51,973 bases of DNA from an uncultured Myxococcales bacterium. Lineage in GTDB: Bacteria; Myxococcota_A; Polyangia; Palsa-1104; JAEUJZ01. The stretch spans positions 1-51,973 of the forward strand of contig CALMML010000232.1 in assembly GCA_937868485.1 (NCBI GenBank), written 5' to 3'. Positions 34,367 to 42,381 of this stretch are shown here, one piece after another. The translations under genes were made by a program, and so were the position numbers. The notes beneath the pieces were generated by a model. That model searched no databases. It saw nothing but the letters and a program-made list of their open reading frames with translations, and had not been told where the DNA came from. Positions within the stretch are counted from its first letter, which is position 1, and every line of letters begins with the position of its first letter.

Positions 34367-35080
34367 TCACTCGGCTTGCTCCTTTCCGCTCTCGACGTCT
34401 TTGGCCAGCACATACCCGACGCCACGCACGGTCTTGATCCGTCGCGGTGACTTGGGATCGTCCCCGAGCTTGGCGCGCAGGTGGGAAATGTGAACATCGA
34501 CGGTGCGCTCTCCGACGGTGACATCGTCGCGACCCGCCAGGCTCAGCAGCGCATCACGCGGAACCACTCGCCCCGCTCGACGAGCCAGCGCCAGCAGCAG
34601 ATCGTATTCCAGCCCGGTGATGTCCACGTCTTTGCCATCGAGCTGTACGCGACGAGACGCGACATCAAACCCAAGGCCCGCGACGCTCAGCCGCTCACCT
34701 TCCGGTGCAGGCTGTGACCGACGGAGCAGCGCTCGAATCCGCGCCAGCAGCTCTCGCGGACTAAACGGCTTGGCCAGATAGTCGTCGGCACCCAGCTCCA
34801 GCCCGACGACGCGATCGGCTTCGTCTCCACGCGCCGTCAGCATGATGATCGGCACCCGACTGCCACGCTGACGAATCCGACGACACACTTCCAGCCCGTC
34901 GATTCCCGGCATCATCACGTCGAGAAGGACCAAGTCGAAGCTGGATGATTCCAGCCTGCGCAGGCCGCTCTGACCGTCGCTGGCATGCTCCACCAGCACT
35001 CCGTTTTGATGTAGGAAGGACTTTAGAAGTTCCGCGATGCGGCTGTCGTCGTCGATGAGAAGGGCGCGGATCTCGGCCAT
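34367..35080 (-). CDS. OmpR/PhoB-family response regulator
   Basis: 237 residues: receiver domain (1-118) with acidic pocket D10-D12, phosphoacceptor D54 (LLDVMMPG), Thr in MLTA and Lys in YLAKPF; then a winged-helix DNA-binding domain (about 135-230) ending in GERTVDVHISHLRAKLG and IKTVRGVGYVL. AGGAG lies ten bases before the ATG at 35080. The gene sits between a small His/Cys protein and its partner kinase in the order Spy-like, small protein, regulator, kinase. Direct repeats at 36018-36045 upstream of the first gene are a candidate binding site for it. Confidence 0.95.
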   Translation of the reverse strand: MAEIRALLIDDDSRIAELLKSFLHQNGVLVEHASDGQSGLRRLESSSFDLVLLDVMMPGIDGLEVCRRIRQRGSRVPIIMLTARGDEADRVVGLELGADDYLAKPFSPRELLARIRALLRRSQPAPEGERLSVAGLGFDVASRRVQLDGKDVDITGLEYDLLLALARRAGRVVPRDALLSLAGRDDVTVGERTVDVHISHLRAKLGDDPKSPRRIKTVRGVGYVLAKDVESGKEQAE

Positions 35081-35130
35081 GGGCGACAAGCTCCTAGAGG
35101 AAAGAGCCTTTCACGGCACCGCGCCGGTGT

Positions 35131-35364
35131 CTACTTGGCGGGCGGTGCGACGGGCTGGGCTACGGGCGCAGCGGCAGCGGCGGGTGCAGCAGTCGGAATC
35201 ATTTCCGTCGCTGCGTGTCGCGATTCCCACCGGCAAGCATGCTCGCGATGGCAGCTGTGTGCGAGCGCGCCGGTGCGATGCAAGTGACGAAGGCGCACGA
35301 TTTCTCCGCCGTAGCCAGCAATCACCCCAAGGCCGAGCAGTGCGATGACCAGTTTGCGTCTCAT
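35131..35364 (-). CDS. Small exported His/Cys-rich protein in a two-component locus
   Basis: 77 residues. One hydrophobic helix (LVIALLGLGVIAGYGGEIV) at the N-terminus is followed by a dense set of possible metal ligands: His27, His29, His36, Cys38, His39, His42, Cys44 and His50, then an Ala/Pro-rich tail. GGAG lies about nine bases before the ATG, supporting that this short gene is real. It lies 25 bases after the Spy-like gene and 50 bases before the regulator. I infer that it binds a metal in the periplasm and helps the sensor, but there is no family to confirm this. Confidence 0.72.
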   Translation of the reverse strand: MRRKLVIALLGLGVIAGYGGEIVRLRHLHRTGALAHSCHREHACRWESRHAATEMIPTAAPAAAAAPVAQPVAPPAK

Positions 35365-35389
35365 GATCGCTTCTCCTTGTGGCTAGCGA

Positions 35390-35926
35390 CTACCAGCGTC
35401 CAAAAAACGGGCCCTGTGCGATGAGATCCGCCAAGCGCTGACGCTGATCGGAATCGAACGTCGTGTGCAGCTTGCCAACCGCGTCGACCAGCGCTTTGCG
35501 CAGCGACTCGTGAACTTCGTCGTGGCGCGTCACCGCTTCGGCCAGCGCTTCTTCGCTAAACGACTCGCTTCGCAGCGTCTTGGCGACGTTTTCACGCGCA
35601 CTGCGCAGCGTCTCACGGTTCTTGCTCATCACGTCGCGCAGGCTGCCCAGGATCTCGCGCAGCGCCTTTTCTTGGGCGGGCGTGGCGTTTAGCTCTGACG
35701 AAACACGACGGAGCAAAAAGTCGCCCATTCGCGATCCGCCAAACGGTCCCGATCCGTGGCCGTCGCCGTGATCAAAGCCGTGGTGTCCGTGGTGCCGGTG
35801 TCCAAAGCCGCCGCAGCCGCCACCACCGCAGCCTCCGCAGCCTCCGCGAAAGCGACCATGACAACCACCGCGAACCATCTTCACAAGCGCCACCAGACAG
35901 ATCGAACCGAGGATAAATCCACACAT
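35390..35926 (-). CDS. Spy/CpxP-like periplasmic protein with metal-binding head
   Basis: 178 residues. An N-terminal hydrophobic signal anchor (residues 3-18) is followed by a Gly-rich head with Cys22, 30, 33, 38 and His23, 43, 45, 46, 48, 49, 53, 57. Residues about 70-178 are the helical LTxxQ-type core (LNATPAQEKALREILGSLRD, then FDSDQRQRLADLIA), as in Spy, CpxP and CnrX/ZraP-like heavy-metal sensors. Such proteins bind unfolded proteins or metals and restrain the sensor kinase. GGGAGAA precedes the ATG at 35926. It is the first gene of the four-gene locus. Confidence 0.85.
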   Translation of the reverse strand: MCGFILGSICLVALVKMVRGGCHGRFRGGCGGCGGGGCGGFGHRHHGHHGFDHGDGHGSGPFGGSRMGDFLLRRVSSELNATPAQEKALREILGSLRDVMSKNRETLRSARENVAKTLRSESFSEEALAEAVTRHDEVHESLRKALVDAVGKLHTTFDSDQRQRLADLIAQGPFFGRW

Positions 35927-36017
35927 CTTGTCGTTCTCCCTTTTCGGACTGAACCGTCGCTGCAAACCGTTGCGCGCTGGCTCAGTGCTTATCTGTCCCT
36001 AACCGTAGCTAGGCACT

Positions 36018-36045
36018 GTTAAGCGTCCGTTTGGTGACCGTTAAG
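36018..36045. promoter_or_regulatory. Candidate response-regulator binding site (direct repeats)
   Basis: GTTAAG occurs at 36018-36023 and 36040-36045, exactly 22 bases apart. On the minus strand the repeats read TTAAC at each end of two 11-base units, the helical phasing usual for OmpR-family dimers. The site lies about 95-120 bases upstream of the Spy-like gene and would fit autoregulation of that locus. Confidence 0.45.
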
Positions 36046-36100
36046 AAGTGTGAAGTCGTCGCTGACCGCAGGCTGGAACGCGCAAATCCGACGGAATCCG

Positions 36101-37105
36101 CTACGTCCGTGCGCGCAGAAAGTCGAGCCCAGGCTTGGTTCCGATGTGGTGACGCGCTTCGATAAAGCGAATCGTGCCGCTCTTGCTGCGCATCACCACC
36201 GAGTGCGTCGAGGCCGCGCCGCCAAGGAAACGCACGCCACGCAGCAAGCTTCCATCGGTGACTCCCGTCGCTGCGAACATCACCTGACCTTGCGCCAGAT
36301 CTTCCAAGTGATAAATCCGACTCGGATCTTTGATGCCCATCTTTTCAGCGCGACGGATCTCGTCGTTGTTGCGCCAGCGAAGCTGACCTTGCATGTCGCC
36401 GCCCATACAGCGCACCGCCGCCGCTGCCAGCACTCCTTCGGGCGCGCCTCCCGTTCCGAGCAGCACGTCGATGCCACTATCGGGCTGCGTCGCGGCAACG
36501 GCTGGAGCCACGTCTCCGTCGCTGATCAAGCGAATCCGCGCGCCTGTTTTGCGCACTTCCGCGATCAGCTCGATATGACGATCGCGCTCCAAAATGACCA
36601 CGGTCAGATCGGACACCGCACAGCGCTTGGCTTCCGCCACAGCCGACAAATTCCACGTCGGAGACTTGGCAATATCGATCGCTCCACGCGCCCACGGACC
36701 GACGACAATCTTGTGCATATAGGTATCGGGCGCGTTCAGAAACTGACCATCATCCGCGACGGCAATGACCGCGATCGAGTCCGGCTGTCCCGTCGCACAC
36801 AGGTTCGTTCCTTCCAGCGGATCGACGGCAATGTCCACACGCGGAGGCGCATGATTCGCATGCTGATCGGGATGATTCCAGCCGCTGCCGACGCGCTCTC
36901 CGATGTAGAGCATCGGTGCTTCGTCGCGCTCACCTTCGCCGATGACGACCGTTCCCCGAATGTCCACCGAGTCAAACGCGCGACGCATCGCATCCACCGC
37001 CGCTTGATCCGCCGCTTTGCGATCGCCGCGTCCCATCATGCGGGCCGACGACAGCGCTGCGGCCTCAGTCACGCGAACCATTTCCAGTGCCAGGTTGCGA
37101 TCCAT
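36101..37105 (-). CDS. glpX: Class II fructose-1,6-bisphosphatase
   Basis: 334 residues, the normal GlpX length. It dephosphorylates fructose-1,6-bisphosphate in gluconeogenesis in the cytosol. Signature metal and substrate stretches are present: VVIGEGERDEAPMLYIGE near residues 53-70, IAVDPLEGTNLC near 91-102, and later GTGGAPEGVLAAAA. GGAG lies ten bases before the ATG. The gene stands between the metal-sensing locus and ybgC, all on the minus strand, with gaps above 40 bases. Confidence 0.95.
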   Translation of the reverse strand: MDRNLALEMVRVTEAAALSSARMMGRGDRKAADQAAVDAMRRAFDSVDIRGTVVIGEGERDEAPMLYIGERVGSGWNHPDQHANHAPPRVDIAVDPLEGTNLCATGQPDSIAVIAVADDGQFLNAPDTYMHKIVVGPWARGAIDIAKSPTWNLSAVAEAKRCAVSDLTVVILERDRHIELIAEVRKTGARIRLISDGDVAPAVAATQPDSGIDVLLGTGGAPEGVLAAAAVRCMGGDMQGQLRWRNNDEIRRAEKMGIKDPSRIYHLEDLAQGQVMFAATGVTDGSLLRGVRFLGGAASTHSVVMRSKSGTIRFIEARHHIGTKPGLDFLRART

Positions 37106-37150
37106 CTGTAACGGGCTCCTTGCTAATAAGAGGTAAGAAATAGGCTTCTT

Positions 37151-37570
37151 TTACGGCGTCTCTGCGTCGCTTTGCCGTCCCCGATCGAGCAGCGCTTGCA
37201 TCGACTCCGACAGCCGTCGAGGACGACCGTTGCGACCGACGACCGCGTGCTGCGTCGTGCCCGAGATCAGCAGCTCTCGGCTTTCCGAGTCGTAAATCTT
37301 GTAGTCAAAGATCACGCGCACCGGACCCGCTTGCCGCAGCTTCGCGTCGAGCAGCACCACCTGATCGTAGCGAGCCGACTTGTGATAGCGCACTTGCAGC
37401 TCGTAGACCGGCAGAAGCATTCCTTCCGCTTCCATCGCCAGATACGAGTGCCCGAGTCGCCGCAGCCACTCCGCACGCGCTTGCTCAAACCAGCGCAGCG
37501 CAACTGCGTGGTTTACAATCCCCATTTGGTCGGTGTCTGCATACAGGGCCCGAGCCGTCGAAACAACCAT
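37151..37570 (-). CDS. YbgC/FadM-type acyl-CoA thioesterase
   Basis: 139 residues, single hot-dog domain. The family active-site stretch reads YADTDQMGIVNHAVALRWFEQARAEWLR near the N-terminus, with Asp13 and the conserved NH following; in the family the equivalent Asp is catalytic. These enzymes hydrolyse acyl-CoAs, and YbgC of the Tol-Pal cluster acts near phospholipid synthesis; no tol genes lie here, so I give no symbol. No Shine-Dalgarno is seen. The extended -10 TGCTAGGGT ends six bases before the ATG, so the mRNA may be leaderless. Confidence 0.9.
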   Translation of the reverse strand: MVVSTARALYADTDQMGIVNHAVALRWFEQARAEWLRRLGHSYLAMEAEGMLLPVYELQVRYHKSARYDQVVLLDAKLRQAGPVRVIFDYKIYDSESRELLISGTTQHAVVGRNGRPRRLSESMQALLDRGRQSDAETP

Positions 37571-37576
37571 GCCGGC

Positions 37577-37585
37577 ACCCTAGCA
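37577..37585 (-). promoter_or_regulatory. Extended -10 box (TGCTAGGGT) abutting the thioesterase start
   Basis: TG-C-TAGGGT on the minus strand is followed by six bases and the ATG at 37570. No convincing -35 is present, as is common for extended -10 promoters. Confidence 0.5.
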
Positions 37586-37645
37586 AGGGTCGTCTCAAAT
37601 GGGAAGCTTGGCACCCAGCGCGAGCGCGGCAAAAGAACGACGAAA

Positions 37646-38770
37646 TCAGCCGCTCTTGCTGACACGCGCGGTGGGCAGTCGAACCGCTTTGTTTTCACCA
37701 AAAGCGGGCGTTTCTCCGGCGATGCAGACCCGATTTCGACCACTTTGCTTGGCCCGAAACAGTGCTGCATCCGCCGCTTGCAGCAGGCTGGCTGCGCTGG
37801 TTCCGTCGGTGGGACAGCTTGCCACGCCGACTGAGATCGTCAGCATGCCACCCGGCAGCTCGTGCGTCTGCGGAAAGCGCTCCGCCGCCACGCGCGCCCG
37901 CAGTCGCTCGCCAATGTTCGATGCAACGCGATGATCGGCATTGATGAGCAGCAGCGCGAACTCTTCACCACCGTACCGTGCAACCACGTCGTTTACCCGA
38001 CGGTGTTCCGCAATCAAGCGAGCCACGCGCCGCAGCACCTCATCGCCCGTCTGATGACCAAAGCGATTGTTGTACTGACGGAAGTGATCGACATCGACCA
38101 TCAGCATGCCGAGCGGAATCCCGGTGCGCAGCGATCGCTCGACTTCCAACACCAGGTGTTCTTGCAGATAGCGATGGTTGTGAAGTCCCGTCAGTCCGTC
38201 GGTCGCCGCCAGCTGAGACAGCCGCCGATTCGCCTCTTCCAGCGCGCGCGTTCGTTCTTTCACCCGCGCATCGAGATCCTGCTGCACCGCTTCGAGCTGC
38301 TTTTGCTGCTCGCGCAGCGTCGTCAGCAGTGTCTCTGTCGTTCGTACAAGGCGCTGCTCTCGCAAGATCGACTCGACGCACAGCGTAAGCTGAAGCTCTT
38401 CGATCGGACGACGCAGGAAGTGACAGACGCCCGCGTGACTCACCGACAGCGGCAGCAGCTCATCGTGTGGCGTCGACAGAAGCAGCAGCTTGCTCGCGGA
38501 CGGCGACTTCTGATGCACTTCGATCAGCGCTTCCAGGCCGCCTTCCCCGAGGATCGAACCGCTCAAGATCAGCAGCGCAACGTGCTCGTCTTTCGCATTC
38601 AGCTCGTCGAGCCGCGCACACAGCCCAGCCGGACTCTGCAGACCTTCTACGACGCAGCGCTCACCAAAGCGCGAGAGAAGCTGCTGCCTGAGTCGCAGTA
38701 GCTCCCACTCTTCTTCGTCTAAGCACAGGATGTAATCACGCACCGGCCAGTCCTCATATTGCAGTCCCAT
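37646..38770 (-). CDS. Diguanylate cyclase with N-terminal pseudo-receiver domain
   Basis: 374 residues: a receiver-like domain (about 10-135), a coiled coil (about 138-190: REQQKQLEAVQQDLDARVKE) and a GGDEF domain (about 193-355). The active site GGEEF (267-271) and the inhibitory site RVND (258-261) are intact, so it should make cyclic di-GMP and be held back by product. The receiver keeps D18 and E19-E21 but the phosphoacceptor position reads LLILSGSIL with no Asp, Thr is Ser in LLLST, and the Lys is Arg in FLRRP. It is therefore unlikely to be phosphorylated. A six-base stem encloses the start codon. It is cytosolic. Confidence 0.92.
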   Translation of the reverse strand: MGLQYEDWPVRDYILCLDEEEWELLRLRQQLLSRFGERCVVEGLQSPAGLCARLDELNAKDEHVALLILSGSILGEGGLEALIEVHQKSPSASKLLLLSTPHDELLPLSVSHAGVCHFLRRPIEELQLTLCVESILREQRLVRTTETLLTTLREQQKQLEAVQQDLDARVKERTRALEEANRRLSQLAATDGLTGLHNHRYLQEHLVLEVERSLRTGIPLGMLMVDVDHFRQYNNRFGHQTGDEVLRRVARLIAEHRRVNDVVARYGGEEFALLLINADHRVASNIGERLRARVAAERFPQTHELPGGMLTISVGVASCPTDGTSAASLLQAADAALFRAKQSGRNRVCIAGETPAFGENKAVRLPTARVSKSG

Positions 38771-39107
38771 TTCGGGACTATTGGATCACCACGGCTCTGA
38801 CAGCAGCGGACGCCACCTCAAGGCGGACAGCATAAGCCGTCGCAGAGAGATCCTGACTTGGTACGAAGATGAACTCGATGCCTAGCATCAGCCGACCCTG
38901 AAGGCGGCCTTTATAGCACAACTGCGATTCCTGCACATCCTGGGAAAAGTCGGATCATTAGGCCTGTTGTCGAGGCTGCTATTTATCAATGGCGCAACGC
39001 GAGCGCGTCCGCTAACCGTCCGGCTGGTTCCGCAGCGACCCCAGTGGATGACCTCGCCACAGATTGCCGTAGGGCTCAGCAAATGACCTGTGCTAGGTTG
39101 CGCGGCC
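38771..39107. other. Gene-free divergent intergenic region
   Basis: Separates the diguanylate cyclase (minus) from a lipoprotein gene (plus). It holds the right arm of the start-codon hairpin (38774-38779) and the -10 box of the lipoprotein gene (39091-39099). A minus-strand frame at 38888-39265 (125 residues) overlaps the lipoprotein gene and has no recognisable features, so it is not called. Confidence 0.6.
39091..39099 (+). promoter_or_regulatory. Extended -10 box (TGCTAGGTT) abutting the lipoprotein start
   Basis: TG-C-TAGGTT ends eight bases before the ATG at 39108. No Shine-Dalgarno lies between, so a leaderless mRNA is likely. Confidence 0.5.
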
Positions 39108-39749
39108 ATGGTCTCGGAACTCAGCAAGCGTCTTTTCTCCGTCGGTCTGCTGGTTGGAATGTTTGGGCTTGGCCTGACGAGCGGCTGCGAAACCAACGAC
39201 CCGTGTATCCTTCGGCAAGCGGCCTGTGTGGATGTGTCGCTCATCGGGAAAAAGACCGATGCCACCGGAGCCCCGATTGAGTATCACGACCTGTCGGTGA
39301 AAGTCTGTAGTGGTCCCAGCGTCGCATCGGCTCCTTGTAGTGAAGGAATGGCTCCGCCAAGCTGCGGCAGTGAGCTGGCCAGCACGATGTCGCCGCAGAC
39401 GCTGACCGCCGTGGCTTCGTATTCCGCCAACGTCCAAGGTCTGGTCAGTTTCCAGCTTCCGTCGTCGTTTAATAGCGAAGTGGATGAACCACCAACGGAA
39501 GTGGACAGCCTCGATGCAGCGGCACGCAAAGCCCGACTGCTGATGCTGCGTGATCGCGATCCGCGCGCAGTGCGCATTTTCGTGACACAGCCGCAGAGCA
39601 GTGGCCCAATCACCGTCTGGGATTCACGCTGCGAAGAGGACTTGTTCTCGGCCGATGAATGGTCGAAGCTCAAGTACTATCGTGTTGGCAAAAACGAGTA
39701 CCGATCGGTGTTCGCTCCGCTGCGTAAGGCTCAAACACAGACCCCGTAA
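39108..39749 (+). CDS. Lipoprotein of unknown function
   Basis: 213 residues. The signal ends in the lipobox LTSGC near residue 27. The mature part has several Cys (NDPC, QAACVD, KVC, APC, PSCG, SRC), so disulfides in the envelope are likely. It shows beta-strand character (EYHDLSVKVC, YSANVQGLVSFQLP) but no motif I recognise. The start is set by lipobox and by the -10 box that ends eight bases upstream; an in-frame TTG at 39090 overlaps that box. It is followed after 30 bases by a Gfo/Idh oxidoreductase with its own strong ribosome binding site. Confidence 0.75.
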   Translation: MVSELSKRLFSVGLLVGMFGLGLTSGCETNDPCILRQAACVDVSLIGKKTDATGAPIEYHDLSVKVCSGPSVASAPCSEGMAPPSCGSELASTMSPQTLTAVASYSANVQGLVSFQLPSSFNSEVDEPPTEVDSLDAAARKARLLMLRDRDPRAVRIFVTQPQSSGPITVWDSRCEEDLFSADEWSKLKYYRVGKNEYRSVFAPLRKAQTQTP

Positions 39750-39779
39750 GACCGGGGTTTCACATCGCGGAGGTGCCGC

Positions 39780-40778
39780 GTGACGACACCTCTTCGCGTA
39801 GGAGTGTGGGGGGTAGGGCTGATGGGTGAACGGCACGCGCGTGTGCTGAGCACCCTGCCTGATGCGAGGCTCGTCGCGGTCTACGACGCAAATGCAGACC
39901 GCGCACAGGCCGTGGCGACTCGCTACGGAACCCAGGTTGCTTCGTCACCGGAAGCGCTGCTCGCTGAAGTCGATGCGATCAGCATTGCGACACCGACGCC
40001 GCTGCACTTTGCTCACGTCGAGCAGAGCCTCAGCCTCGGTAAGCATGTGCTGGTCGAAAAGGCGATCACCGAACAGGTCGATCAAGCGGAAGTGCTGACG
40101 GCGCTGGCTCGTCGCACCGGCAAGCTGCTGATGGTCGGTCACATCGAGCGCTATAACCCGGTCTTCACCGAGCTAAAGCGTCTGATTCACGACGGACAGC
40201 AGCGACCCTTTGCGATCGTCTTCCGTCGATTGTCCAGCTTTTCTACGTCGAGCCAAGCCGTCGACGTGGTGCTCGATCTGATGATTCATGACATCGATCT
40301 AATGCTCGATCTCGTCAGAGGTCAGACGGTTTCGCATCACGATGGTTTAGGTCGCGTCGTCCGCACCCGCGACATCGATCACAGCGTCGCGCACGTCAGC
40401 TTTCACGGTGGTCCCGTCGTCACGCTGACCGCATCGCGCGTCACCGAGCACAAAGTCCGTAGCATCGAAGTGACGACACCGTCGGCCTTCATCGTCGCGG
40501 ATCTGCTGCGTAAAGAAATCCAGAGCTATCGCAACGCCGTCTCGTCGTATCAAGCCGCCGACGGTGGAGTGTCCTATCAGCAGCACACGCAGGTCGATCA
40601 AATCCAGATTCCGACGATCGAGCCGCTGCTGCTAGAGCTTCAGGACTTCGTTCGCGCCGCGCGCACCGGACAGCCTCCGCTCGTCACCGCCGAAGACGCC
40701 ACCGAAGCGCTGCGTCTCACCCAAGCCCTGCGACTCCAGATGCTCAGCGGCTTGGCCTATCCGTGTAGCGTGTCCTAG
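39780..40778 (+). CDS. Gfo/Idh/MocA-family NAD(P)-dependent sugar oxidoreductase
   Basis: 332 residues. The N-terminal Rossmann domain reads VGVWGVGLMGERHARVL with the GxGxxG fingerprint, and VEKAITE carries the catalytic Lys seen as EKP in relatives. The C-terminal domain has the family helix DLMIHDIDLMLDLV with the conserved His. MVGHIERYNPVF resembles UDP-sugar 3-dehydrogenases such as GnnA, which feed lipid A or surface sugar synthesis, but the gene is not in such a cluster here. The GTG start at 39780 has GGAGGT six bases upstream. It is convergent with the next gene by eight bases. Family is firm, sugar is not. Confidence 0.88.
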   Translation: MTTPLRVGVWGVGLMGERHARVLSTLPDARLVAVYDANADRAQAVATRYGTQVASSPEALLAEVDAISIATPTPLHFAHVEQSLSLGKHVLVEKAITEQVDQAEVLTALARRTGKLLMVGHIERYNPVFTELKRLIHDGQQRPFAIVFRRLSSFSTSSQAVDVVLDLMIHDIDLMLDLVRGQTVSHHDGLGRVVRTRDIDHSVAHVSFHGGPVVTLTASRVTEHKVRSIEVTTPSAFIVADLLRKEIQSYRNAVSSYQAADGGVSYQQHTQVDQIQIPTIEPLLLELQDFVRAARTGQPPLVTAEDATEALRLTQALRLQMLSGLAYPCSVS

Positions 40779-40786
40779 CGATTCGA

Positions 40787-42289
40787 CTACAGCTTTCCGT
40801 CGCCACGCAGCCGAGCCGCACGCTGCTTGTCGATGTCCGCAAAGTCCCGCTGATGATCGCCTTTGAACAGCGTCTTTAGCTCGGTCACGCCCAGCTTTTC
40901 GACGGAATACAGGAAGTGCGCGAGCACGTTGCGATCGCCATACGCGCTGGCCGACAGTCCCGTCCCGATCAAAAAGTACAGGTGCGCCGCCAGCCCGTAT
41001 TCCCCCAGATCGAGCGCAATGTCGGCATAGCGCAGATAGTCTTCGCCCTCGCTGCGAGGATCCTTCCACAGCGAGCGAAGAGCCAGCCTTCGCATCATCT
41101 GCTGCCGTCGCTGTTCACTTGTGGACACCGCATCGATCTCGAACATCGGATTGCAGCGAAACACGTCGGCGCGAACCTGTTCCCACTCATCCAGCGACGA
41201 TCCGGCCTGCGCCACGCCCTGTCGCATTTCTTTTTCGTTTTGGGCAAACCAGCGCTCGTACAGCGTCAGCGCCGAGCACGGATAGTCACGCAAGATCCCG
41301 TCGTACAGCGAGATCGCGTCGTCGAAGCGCGCTTGATCGTGCAGCTCAACACCGACGCGAATTCGCGCATCCAGCGAGTCATACACCACGATCAGGTATT
41401 CGCGCAGCTGTTCCAGGTAGTCGTGCGCCAGGTTGTCGCTCTTCGCAAAGTAGTAAATCGGCTTCATGTACAGCCGCGTCAGATCCAGCTCGCCACGCGC
41501 CAGGTACAGAAACAGCCGCGACGACACGAGCAGCGGATTGCCTGGCGACATCTCCAGCAGGCCGCGCCAATACTGCGCACTTCCGTCGAGAAGCTGGCTC
41601 ACTGGACCGTGTTTGCGATCGCTTTGCAGCAGCGTCCCGACGCCACGCACGCCCGAAAAGTCCGACTCCGCCGCTTGCATCGCCGCCGTCAGCACCGGCA
41701 GCACTTCCTGTTGCGACCAAGCCTGCAAGATCTGAAGCCGCTGTCCGAGCGTCGCCGACGAAAGCTCCGCCAGCCGTTTTTCATGCGGGGACTGAAGCTT
41801 CGGTGAACACGAGGACTCTCCGTCGGAAGCGCCTGAGCCCACTTTCGCCACCACCCGCAGCGTAAAGTCGACCAGCTTCGTCTTCGGAGGCTCGCTCGCC
41901 AGCAGTGCGCGTCGCAGTCGCTGCGCAAGCTGCGCGGGCAGCACAGGGCTCGACGACAGCTCGACGGACGCTTCGCGATCGGTATGCATCGTCAGTTGTA
42001 CGATGATCGTCCGAGGCTGCGTCTCTTGCTCCAGCGCTTCATCCAGTGCCACAGACAGACGCGGACCCCAGTCGCTGAGCGCCCGACCGGCAAAGTCATA
42101 ACCCGTCAGCGCCTCGGAGCTACGCACTTCCAGACGGGAAAGAAAGCGACTTCGGCCCGGTCCGCTCGATGGCTTCACGCCCGACGAAACCACGACGGGA
42201 GAAGCAACCGATCCCGCACAGCCGACAAGCCACAACAAACAGCACAGAGCCCATGGCCAGCCCACGGCCCGCAGTCCCCCCTGCGTCAT
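40787..42289 (-). CDS. Lipoprotein with helical repeats, unknown function
   Basis: 500 residues. The signal ends in LLWLVGC near residue 24. After a beta-rich region (about 45-150, LSRLEVRSSEALTGYDFAGR) the rest is helical and TPR-like (HDQARFDDAISLYDGIL, LGEYGLAAHLYFLIG). It should be anchored in the envelope. I know of no specific family. Start at the ATG 42289, with GGGGG four to eight bases upstream; a TTG three bases earlier is possible. The gene follows mnmE on the same strand after 92 bases and may be read with it. Confidence 0.78.
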   Translation of the reverse strand: MTQGGLRAVGWPWALCCLLWLVGCAGSVASPVVVSSGVKPSSGPGRSRFLSRLEVRSSEALTGYDFAGRALSDWGPRLSVALDEALEQETQPRTIIVQLTMHTDREASVELSSSPVLPAQLAQRLRRALLASEPPKTKLVDFTLRVVAKVGSGASDGESSCSPKLQSPHEKRLAELSSATLGQRLQILQAWSQQEVLPVLTAAMQAAESDFSGVRGVGTLLQSDRKHGPVSQLLDGSAQYWRGLLEMSPGNPLLVSSRLFLYLARGELDLTRLYMKPIYYFAKSDNLAHDYLEQLREYLIVVYDSLDARIRVGVELHDQARFDDAISLYDGILRDYPCSALTLYERWFAQNEKEMRQGVAQAGSSLDEWEQVRADVFRCNPMFEIDAVSTSEQRRQQMMRRLALRSLWKDPRSEGEDYLRYADIALDLGEYGLAAHLYFLIGTGLSASAYGDRNVLAHFLYSVEKLGVTELKTLFKGDHQRDFADIDKQRAARLRGDGKL

Positions 42290-42381
42290 CAAGCCCCCTT
42301 CGCAGCGTAACTGGCTATGTTACTTGGCTTTTGCGGGGACTTTGCAGCTTTTGTCGCTTCGCCAGCGACGCCGACTGTGGG

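Noticed and set aside
36050-37111. 353-residue plus-strand frame
   Set aside because: Antisense to glpX, which has clear conserved motifs; the frame is His/Arg-rich and featureless.
38888-39265. 125-residue minus-strand frame
   Set aside because: Overlaps the start of the lipoprotein gene, whose lipobox and -10 box are convincing; no features of its own.
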